Assembly: GCA_030590275.1 (NCBI GenBank)
Contig: JAUUYV010000172.1
Coordinates: 1-5,169, forward strand
Origin: Porticoccaceae bacterium
GTDB lineage: Bacteria > Pseudomonadota > Gammaproteobacteria > Pseudomonadales > Porticoccaceae
Reading direction: 5' to 3'
Length of the DNA: 5,169 bases
Made by a program: the position numbers and the translations under genes. The notes under the pieces were generated by a model. That model made no database searches. It was not told where the DNA came from and was given only the letters and a program-made list of their open reading frames with translations. This document shows, in pieces, positions 1 to 4,481 of this stretch (the first letter of the stretch is position 1; each line of letters starts with the position of its first letter).

Positions 1-1486
1 GCAGAAAAAGCACCAACAATATGACGGGGGCAACCAAAAGCGCTAACAGCGAGAAGGTATCCGCTAGCCCCAGGGTGAGCGATTGCACATCAACCAGTTT
101 TTCCGCAATACCCCACATCATGGTTTCGCTACCCCCAGCCAAATCCTGCAAAGGAGCAAAAGCCCCGCCTTTTCCCTGATCCAATGGGTTGAGATCTTCG
201 ATCATGTGCTGGCGATGGAAAACCGTTCGAGTCTGCCAAAGAGTAATCCCAAAGGCGATGCCAATGCTGGTTGAGAATATCCGGAAAAAATTGAAGAAGC
301 TGGCCGCCGAATTGGTTTTATCCGGTGGCACAGCCGACAGGGTAATCCCCATGAGCGGTGGCCACAATAAGGTGAAACCGATCCCCACCATAATCCTGGC
401 TTGCAACATCGTGTTAAAGGTAGTCTCCGGCGTGCAACCAGCTTGCAGATAAATACCCCAGACCCCAAATACACACCCCGCCACCATCAGATAGCGCAAA
501 TTCCATTTGGCCATGTTTTTACCGATGATCATCATTCCAAACACCGGTAACACGCTGGTACCTGCCATCACCAGGCCCGACCAGGTGGCGGTGTAACCCA
601 ACACCGATTGCATCCAGATCGGATAGGGGATCATCGAACCAAAATAGGTAATGTGGAAAAGACAGGCAATAACGGAGGCCGTCACAAAGATCGGATAACG
701 AAACAGCGAATAATCGATAATCGTGTGCTTTTCCTGCCGTTCCCACACATAAAAACCGATCGCGGCAATCACCGCCACATTCAACAATAGCCGTATCGTT
801 GGCGAAGCCAACCAATCCAGTTCGTGCCCCTTGTCGAGTACCAGCTGTAACATGAGCACGCCAGTGGCAAGCAACAGCATCCCGATCGCATCGACCGGAA
901 CTTTATCCACTTTTTTGTCGGTGTGACTCATACTCACCCATATCAGCGCCGCGGTGACCAGTCCGAGGGGTATATTGATATAGAAAATCCACGGCCAGCC
1001 AAAATTGTCGGTCACAAACCCACCAATCAAGGGACCCAGGACTGGTGCGGTGGTCGAGGTCACACTCCACAAACCGATGGCAAAACCCGCTTTTTCGGGC
1101 GGATATACTCGCAGCACCAGGGTCTGCGACAGCGGCACAATCAGACCGCTGGTCAAGCCCTGTAGCGCACGAAACAAGATCAGCGTTTCAAAGTTGGTGG
1201 CCAGCCCACACAGCGCCGAGGTCAACGAAAATAGGAGAACCGAGGTGACAAAGGTTCTAATCTCACCGTAACGTCTACTAATCCACGGACTCATGGGTAG
1301 AATAATGGCGAGGCACACCGTATAAGACGTCAGTACCCAGGCACCCTGGGAGGGTGTAGCCCCCAGACTCCCCGAGATAGCCGGTAACGATACCACCGCA
1401 ATCGTGGTATCCAGCACATTCATGAAATTAGCCGCAGTAATAGCAATTGCGGTTAACAGCAATGGCAAACGTGGTTGATCGCTCAT
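1..1486 (-). CDS. DHA2-family (EmrB/QacA-type) MFS multidrug efflux transporter, C-terminus cut by window edge
   Basis: An inner-membrane proton-driven drug exporter of the 14-helix DHA2 class. The reverse strand is open for 495 codons from the ATG at 1486 to the window edge with no stop, so only about the last 10-40 residues are missing by family length (about 500-540). Motifs seen: D1-like FMNVLDTTIA at residues 21-30; SQGAWVLTSYTVCLAI at 46-61, very like the E. coli EmrB SQGTWVITSF segment; a loop motif A variant around 68-79 (ISRRYGEIRTF); motif B FRALQGLTSGLIVP at 105-118 with Arg106; motif C GPLIGGFV at 151-158. A hydrophilic periplasmic loop lies around 420-470, before the last helix. 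EmrB proteins usually work with an EmrA/HlyD adaptor and TolC, but no adaptor gene is upstream here. The start is preceded directly by in-frame TAA, so it cannot extend upstream. Its own Shine-Dalgarno is weak, and it overlaps the stop of a 24-codon frame, suggesting translational coupling. The substrate is unknown. Confidence 0.95.
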   Translation of the reverse strand, partial: MSDQPRLPLLLTAIAITAANFMNVLDTTIAVVSLPAISGSLGATPSQGAWVLTSYTVCLAIILPMSPWISRRYGEIRTFVTSVLLFSLTSALCGLATNFETLILFRALQGLTSGLIVPLSQTLVLRVYPPEKAGFAIGLWSVTSTTAPVLGPLIGGFVTDNFGWPWIFYINIPLGLVTAALIWVSMSHTDKKVDKVPVDAIGMLLLATGVLMLQLVLDKGHELDWLASPTIRLLLNVAVIAAIGFYVWERQEKHTIIDYSLFRYPIFVTASVIACLFHITYFGSMIPYPIWMQSVLGYTATWSGLVMAGTSVLPVFGMMIIGKNMAKWNLRYLMVAGCVFGVWGIYLQAGCTPETTFNTMLQARIMVGIGFTLLWPPLMGITLSAVPPDKTNSAASFFNFFRIFSTSIGIAFGITLWQTRTVFHRQHMIEDLNPLDQGKGGAFAPLQDLAGGSETMMWGIAEKLVDVQSLTLGLADTFSLLALLVAPVILLVLFL

Positions 1487-1557
1487 TTAGTTATCGATCC
1501 ATTCATGGAAGGGGCAGCCTTCGCAGGAGCTGCCTTCAAAAACACTGCCCTATTCAT
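1483..1557 (-). CDS. Possible 24-residue leader peptide overlapping the efflux-pump start
   Basis: A short frame begins at ATG 1557 and ends at TGA 1483-1485, so its stop overlaps the pump ATG (1484-1486) in an ATGA junction. A GGAGG lies at 1561-1565, but only 3 bases from the ATG, closer than usual. The product reads MNRAVFLKAAPAKAAPSMNG and then SITK; residues 8-17 are a tandem KAAPA/KAAPS repeat. No domain is recognised. The arrangement resembles leader peptides that tune translation of resistance genes, or a cistron coupled to the next. It could also be the leftover tail of a lost EmrA-type adaptor gene, or chance. What is seen is the SD, the frame and the overlap; expression is inferred. 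Confidence 0.4.
   Translation of the reverse strand: MNRAVFLKAAPAKAAPSMNGSITK
1508..1537 (-). promoter_or_regulatory. Stem-loop in the pump leader, with an alternative hairpin
   Basis: On the minus strand, GGCAGC (1534-1529) can pair with GCTGCC (1518-1513) across a 10-base loop, and GAA (1537-1535) with TTC (1510-1508) beyond a two-base bulge. A competing hairpin, GCAG-CTC-CTGC (1533-1523), uses the same left arm. Mutually exclusive stems inside a short coding frame upstream of a drug pump are what a translation attenuator would look like. However, the KAAPA/KAAPS codon repeat alone might generate such pairing. Confidence 0.3.
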
Positions 1558-1685
1558 TTTCCTCCATCGCTACCAGGTCTATCGGTGCAGTCTGGATGGT
1601 TCAGCCAACTTTCTCGGCAAAAACAATTGGCGAACACGGCAACACATGCCCGCTTACAATGATTAAACGGACGCGGCGAAGTAGC

Positions 1686-1711
1686 CTTATTGTTCCATCT
1701 TGAGGAATAAG
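1686..1711. promoter_or_regulatory. Inverted repeat CTTATT-N14-AATAAG, candidate operator
   Basis: Perfect 6-base arms (1686-1691 and 1706-1711) span 26 bases between the two divergent genes. The dyad abuts the expected start point of a minus-strand promoter using the TATACT box at 1718-1723. Dimeric repressors of the TetR or MarR families that control drug pumps bind sites of this general size, but no regulator gene is in the window. Arms of 6 bases can arise by chance. Confidence 0.25.
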
Positions 1712-1769
1712 CGCGCTAGTATAGGCAGCGACGAATTGTAAACGCCACTAAAACTACGATTAAGATAAC

Positions 1770-1782
1770 AGCCTGGGAGGCT
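1770..1782 (+). promoter_or_regulatory. Ribosome-binding site of the CoA-transferase, inside a small hairpin
   Basis: GGGAGG (1775-1780) sits 5 bases before the GTG start at 1786 and decides that start. The same bases belong to a perfect 5-bp stem with a 3-base loop, AGCCT-GGG-AGGCT, so the site may be partly masked in the mRNA. The ribosome-binding role is well supported; the regulatory meaning of the stem is inference. Confidence 0.6.
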
Positions 1783-1785
1783 CTC

Positions 1786-3045
1786 GTGACCAATACTCAA
1801 CTCAAGCATGTCCTCGATGGATACAAGATTCTCGACTTTACTCACGCCCTGGCCGGGCCAACCACTACTCGTCTTTTAGTCGAAATGGGTGCCGAAGTTA
1901 TCAAGGTCGAGATCCCACCGGTGGGCGATATGACCCACGCCTTCCCTACCATACGTAACAAGCGCAGTGCCTTCTATATCCAGCAAAACCGCGGTAAAAA
2001 AAGCCTGTTTATCGATGTTAAAACCCCGCAAGGCCTGGCGATCATCAAGGATATGGTCAAAGAAGTCGATGTGCTGGTAGAAAACTTCGCTCCCGGCGCC
2101 ATCGCGCGTATGGGGCTGGATTACGACACCCTGTCAGCCATCAACCCCAAACTGGTGATGTGTTCGATTTCTGCTTTTGGACAAACCGGGCCGCTGTCTG
2201 CGCGACCAGGCTATGACTTTATCGCCCAGGCTTTTTCCGGTGTGACCCATGTGATCGGCGAGCCAGACAGGCCACCCTCACTGCCGGGCCTGGGAATCGG
2301 CGACGTCATGACCGGCGTACACGGCCTCGGCGCCATCGCCTGCGCCCTGCTATACCGAGAGAAAACCGGCCGAGGTCAGCATCTCGATATTTCACTACTC
2401 GACAGCTACTACCACTGCCACGATCTTAATGTTGCGCTCTATAGCGCTTCTGACGGCAAGATCAACCCCAGGCGTACTGGATCTCACCTGGGAGCAGGCG
2501 CACCTCTCGGCATCTTTAACGGCAAAGACCCCGAGGAATACATTGCGATTGCCTGCCCGACCAACCGCCAGTGGCGTCAATTATGTACAGCCATCGACCG
2601 GGAAGATCTGGCCCGTCACCCAGACTATAAAGACAACAATGGCCGAGTACAGATGAAAAACGAGATCATAACTCTGATCAATGACTGGATCGCCAGCCAC
2701 GAGACCACTGCCGATGCCTTCGCCAAGTTTGACGAACACCGCGTCCCCTATGCGCCGGTACTCGACATCGGACAAACCATAAACCACCCGCATCACCGCC
2801 AACGAGGTACCGTCCGTACCATTAAAGATGACGATTTTGGTGAGTTCGACGCGCCCGGCTTCCCCTTCCGCTTTTCCGATTTCCCCGGGCAGCTGGAACT
2901 ACGCGCTCCCCACCGCGGCGAACACAATGCCGAAGTACTACAAGATTATCTCGGTCTAAGCGACGCGGATATCCAGACGCTGGAACAGGAAGGGATTTTG
3001 GTCACCGAAGCCACTAAACGGCAGAAGGCAAAAACTCGAGCTTGA
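1786..3045 (+). CDS. CaiB/BaiF family (family III) CoA-transferase
   Basis: A cytoplasmic enzyme of 419 residues that by family moves CoA from an acyl-CoA donor to a carboxylic acid, via an aspartyl-CoA thioester; some members are racemases. Length fits the family (about 380-430). Hallmarks in order: GYKILDFTHALAGP at 12-25; GAEVIKVE at 35-42; NRGKKSLFIDVK at 68-79; VLVENFAPGAIARMGLDYD at 96-114; SAFGQTGP at 129-136; PGYDFIAQAFSG at 141-152; IGDVMTG at 171-177, where Asp173 aligns with the catalytic Asp169 of formyl-CoA transferase; GRGQHLDISLLDS at 195-207; and the glycine loop HLGAGAP at 234-240. The GTG start follows a clear GGGAGG. The last ~15 residues are a basic tail beyond the usual fold. 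A CMD-family gene follows on the same strand after 70 bases, which suggests an operon. Alpha-methylacyl-CoA racemase and the formyl-, carnitine- and succinyl-CoA transferases share this fold, so the substrate is not assigned. Confidence 0.95.
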   Translation: MTNTQLKHVLDGYKILDFTHALAGPTTTRLLVEMGAEVIKVEIPPVGDMTHAFPTIRNKRSAFYIQQNRGKKSLFIDVKTPQGLAIIKDMVKEVDVLVENFAPGAIARMGLDYDTLSAINPKLVMCSISAFGQTGPLSARPGYDFIAQAFSGVTHVIGEPDRPPSLPGLGIGDVMTGVHGLGAIACALLYREKTGRGQHLDISLLDSYYHCHDLNVALYSASDGKINPRRTGSHLGAGAPLGIFNGKDPEEYIAIACPTNRQWRQLCTAIDREDLARHPDYKDNNGRVQMKNEIITLINDWIASHETTADAFAKFDEHRVPYAPVLDIGQTINHPHHRQRGTVRTIKDDDFGEFDAPGFPFRFSDFPGQLELRAPHRGEHNAEVLQDYLGLSDADIQTLEQEGILVTEATKRQKAKTRA

Positions 3046-3046
3046 A

Positions 3047-3061
3047 GCAGCGTCGAGCTGC
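3047..3061 (+). other. Intercistronic stem-loop GCAGC-GTCGA-GCTGC
   Basis: A perfect 5-bp GC-rich stem with a 5-base loop starts one base after the CoA-transferase stop. It is followed by an A-rich stretch rather than a T run, so it does not look like an intrinsic terminator for the plus strand. It could protect the upstream mRNA or slow ribosomes or polymerase between the two cistrons. Confidence 0.35.
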
Positions 3062-3103
3062 AATAAAACCAAAACACAAAAAAACTTTACACACATAAGT
3101 CTT

Positions 3104-3108
3104 AGGAG
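3104..3108 (+). promoter_or_regulatory. Ribosome-binding site of the CMD-family gene
   Basis: AGGAG lies 7 bases before the ATG at 3116, an ideal spacing, which fixes the start of this small gene. Confidence 0.8.
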
Positions 3109-3115
3109 CTAATCC

Positions 3116-3493
3116 ATGCCTGATGAAGAAAAAAGAAAAAAAGGAATCGCATTTTTTAAAAAACTGGTAGAAGGCCAGGAGAGACCGGCCAAATCGGTAC
3201 GGGCCGCAATGCCTGAAAAATTTACTCAGTACACCATGGAGCACCTGTTTGGAGATGTCTGGCAGGGAGAAGAACTCTCGCTGGAGCTGCGCTCACTGAT
3301 CACCTGCACCATTCTCGTCGCACTCAATCGAGAAGCCGAACAGCGGATTCACTTTCCCGGAGCTAAAAACCTGGGGGTAGAACGCGAACAGCTGGAAGCA
3401 ATGATCACCCACGCCGCTCACTATGCCGGGTGGCCCTGTGCCGCCAGCGCATTTCGGGTGCTGAACGAAGTATGGCCTGCTGAAGAACAATAA
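3116..3493 (+). CDS. Carboxymuconolactone decarboxylase (CMD) family protein, PcaC-like
   Basis: A small cytoplasmic all-helical protein of 125 residues, the usual size for stand-alone CMD proteins such as PcaC, which act as homo-oligomers. The core matches the PcaC pattern: LELRSLITCTILVALNREAEQRIHF at 56-80, then GVEREQLEAMITHAAHYAGWPCAASAFRVLNEV at 87-119, corresponding to the family's helix pair ending in Y-x-G-x-P-x-A..AF. His79 and His102 lie at positions where the family often has functional residues. Cys64 and Cys108 are isolated; there is no CxxC, so an AhpD-type peroxidase role is unlikely. True PcaC decarboxylates 4-carboxymuconolactone in protocatechuate breakdown, but no other pca gene is present, so this may be a paralogue acting with the upstream CoA-transferase. 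The N-terminus is very lysine-rich (residues 6-16). Confidence 0.88.
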   Translation: MPDEEKRKKGIAFFKKLVEGQERPAKSVRAAMPEKFTQYTMEHLFGDVWQGEELSLELRSLITCTILVALNREAEQRIHFPGAKNLGVEREQLEAMITHAAHYAGWPCAASAFRVLNEVWPAEEQ

Positions 3494-3788
3494 ATTAGAC
3501 CAATTAGCGCGATCTACGAGCTGCTCAAATTAAAGGGCTCTGATTTCTGTATTTTGTTCGATATTCTCACGCTAAACATCAAGCTACAGACAGCCTCTGG
3601 GAAGAGCGATACAAACCCTGTTTGCTTGATAGTCATGGTTATCTTGTACAAATGCATTGAAATGAATCCCATAAAGGCAGACAAAGTAATAAAATCCGCT
3701 AACTATCGATGATCCAGCTACCGGCACAAAGCCATTGCGAATATAGATGGTTTAATCATAAAGCCTGTACTCTAGTGCCTAAATACGG

Positions 3789-3811
3789 AACAGTACTGTT
3801 TCGGTTATAAA
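3789..3811 (+). promoter_or_regulatory. Candidate promoter/operator of the PsiE-family gene
   Basis: A perfect 12-base palindrome, AACAGTACTGTT (3789-3800), lies 5 bases before TATAAA (3806-3811), a good -10 match. No matching -35 hexamer is found at normal spacing. That suggests either an activator-dependent promoter, with the palindrome as the binding site, or a repressor site over the promoter. Transcription would start near 3818, leaving a leader of about 60 bases. E. coli psiE is known to be under PhoB and CRP control, but this palindrome is neither a standard Pho box nor a standard CRP site. Confidence 0.35.
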
Positions 3812-3832
3812 GTGATATTCAACCAGCTCGAC

Positions 3833-3849
3833 CTGTCTGAAACAGACAG
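3833..3849 (+). other. Perfect hairpin CTGTCTG-AAA-CAGACAG in the PsiE-gene leader
   Basis: Seven base pairs with a 3-base loop, 27 bases before the proposed TTG start. No T run follows, so it is not a terminator. It may be a leader structure or, as DNA, a dyad binding site. Its right half contains the first of three GAAACRGACA repeats. Confidence 0.45.
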
Positions 3850-3913
3850 AGACTGAGTAAATTTATCGGGACCATTTTGGAAACGGACAAACGTGCTATG
3901 GAAACAGACAAAC
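3839..3913 (+). repeat. Three direct repeats GAAACRGACA spanning leader and gene start
   Basis: Copies start at 3839, 3880 and 3901, so they are 41 and 21 bases apart, close to whole turns of the helix. The last two extend to the 13-mer GAAACRGACAAAC and form a 21-base tandem unit that duplicates the start of the PsiE-family frame (METDKRA/METDKLS). The repeats are directly visible; whether they bind a protein or are a slippage duplication is not known. Confidence 0.6.
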
Positions 3914-4362
3914 TTTCAACACATGAACCAGGCCATGATATTTTTCTGGAACATGAAGATCCAACTATTCGTTTTTTACATCGAGTCATACGAATCGCAG
4001 TAAAACTTCTCGCAGTACTCATGGTTCTTGTCATTGTCTGGGGTATTGGTGATGTTATTTATGTCTTATACCAACGCCTTACCGAACCACCATTCATGCT
4101 TTTACAAATTAATGACATCCTTGCAACATTTGGTGCTTTTTTAGCTGTGCTTATTGCAATTGAAATTTTTATTAATATAACCATGTACCTCAGCACCGAG
4201 GTAATACCTGTGCGCTTAGTCATTGCCACTGCACTTATGGCCATTTCCCGAAAGGTCATTATTTTTGATTACGACGAAATAACACCGCCATTTATATATG
4301 GCACTGCCGCGGTTGTTATGGCCCTGGGGGTAACCTACTGGCTAATTACCAAAAAAACCTGA
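3877..4362 (+). CDS. PsiE-family (phosphate-starvation-inducible type) inner-membrane protein
   Basis: A small integral membrane protein of 161 residues with a charged N-terminus and four hydrophobic segments at about 37-65, 82-104, 108-130 and 138-157. The arrangement and the late motif MAISRKVIIFDYDE (121-134), followed by TPPFIYGTAAVVMALGVTYWLI, match the PsiE family (A-x-x-R-K-V-I-x-x-D signature). E. coli PsiE is induced by phosphate starvation; its biochemical role is unknown, and so is the role here. The start is ambiguous. TTG 3877 has GGGA (3868-3871) 5 bases upstream, whereas ATG 3898 has only a weak GGA and lies in the second copy of a 21-base duplication; I prefer TTG slightly. 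The gene is visibly more AT-rich than the CoA-transferase upstream. It has its own apparent promoter region and a stem-loop after the stop, so it is probably monocistronic. Confidence 0.85.
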   Translation: METDKRAMETDKLSTHEPGHDIFLEHEDPTIRFLHRVIRIAVKLLAVLMVLVIVWGIGDVIYVLYQRLTEPPFMLLQINDILATFGAFLAVLIAIEIFINITMYLSTEVIPVRLVIATALMAISRKVIIFDYDEITPPFIYGTAAVVMALGVTYWLITKKT

Positions 4363-4369
4363 CTAGCCT

Positions 4370-4398
4370 ACTGAACTGATGAGATAAAGCAGTTCAGT
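4370..4398 (+). terminator. Stem-loop after the PsiE-family gene, possible terminator
   Basis: ACTGAACTG (4370-4378) pairs perfectly with CAGTTCAGT (4390-4398) over an 11-base loop, starting 7 bases after the stop codon. The downstream bases are CCTTGAG, with no real T run, so termination may be weak or the hairpin may instead stabilise the 3' end. Position and perfect pairing make it a real structural element. Confidence 0.5.
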
Positions 4399-4481
4399 CC
4401 TTGAGTAAGATTATGAGTCGTATCAGCCTGTTTTGCCAAAGCACTAGCCACAACCTCATCAGTTACGGGGGTTTATAGCCT

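Larger units (their letters stand above)
1558..1785. other. Divergent intergenic region between efflux pump and CoA-transferase
   Basis: This stretch must hold promoters for both diverging units. I see a TATACT -10-like box on the minus strand (complement of 1718-1723), but the only good -35-like hexamer (TTTACA, complement of 1738-1743) is 13-14 bases away, which is too short. On the plus strand, TTGTAA (1736-1741) and TAAGAT (1761-1766) are 19 bases apart, and a start from them would fall almost on the ribosome-binding site, so this pair is weak. A dyad lies at 1686-1711. No gene, terminator or RNA is convincing here. Confidence 0.6.
3494..3876. other. AT-rich noncoding region upstream of the PsiE-family gene
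   Basis: About 380 bases with no convincing gene. The left part shows no good terminator for the CMD gene; a GAGC/GCTC pair at 3518-3540 is too weak. A 7-base inverted repeat, ATCAAGC (3578-3584) and GCTTGAT (3624-3630), is separated by 39 bases. A TTGCGA/CATAAA pair (3735-3740, 3757-3762; spacing 16) is a weak promoter candidate. The right part contains a palindrome, a TATAAA box and a hairpin, listed separately. On the minus strand a stop-free run of 55 codons (3584-3751) has no good start and no recognised product. Confidence 0.6.

Noticed and set aside
189..1271. Several plus-strand frames and two minus-strand frames in other registers inside the pump gene
   Set aside because: They are shadows of the strongly supported EmrB-type frame, with no SD and no family resemblance.
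1447..1666. Two overlapping plus-strand open frames of 63-71 codons in the divergent region
   Set aside because: They overlap the pump start and the antisense leader, have no SD or recognisable domain, and their GAAFAGAAF phrase is only the reverse reading of the KAAPA/KAAPS repeat.
1736..1766. TTGTAA / TAAGAT as the CoA-transferase promoter
   Set aside because: The spacing is 19 bases, both hexamers match at only 4 of 6 positions, and the start would fall next to the ribosome-binding site.
2395..2802. Antisense and alternative-frame open stretches inside the CoA-transferase gene
   Set aside because: The CoA-transferase frame carries all the family motifs through this interval; these frames have no start context or domain.
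3116..3493. AhpD-type alkylhydroperoxidase for the CMD gene
   Set aside because: The two cysteines (64 and 108) are far apart; the CxxC needed for AhpD activity is missing.
3518..3555. Possible terminator after the CMD gene (GAGC...GGGCTC followed by T-rich sequence)
   Set aside because: Only 4 base pairs with a 15-base loop, and the T stretch is broken and distant.
3833..3849. Pho box upstream of the PsiE-family gene
   Set aside because: The hairpin has CTGTCTG as an inverted repeat, not the two direct CTGTCAT copies at 11-base spacing that PhoB needs.
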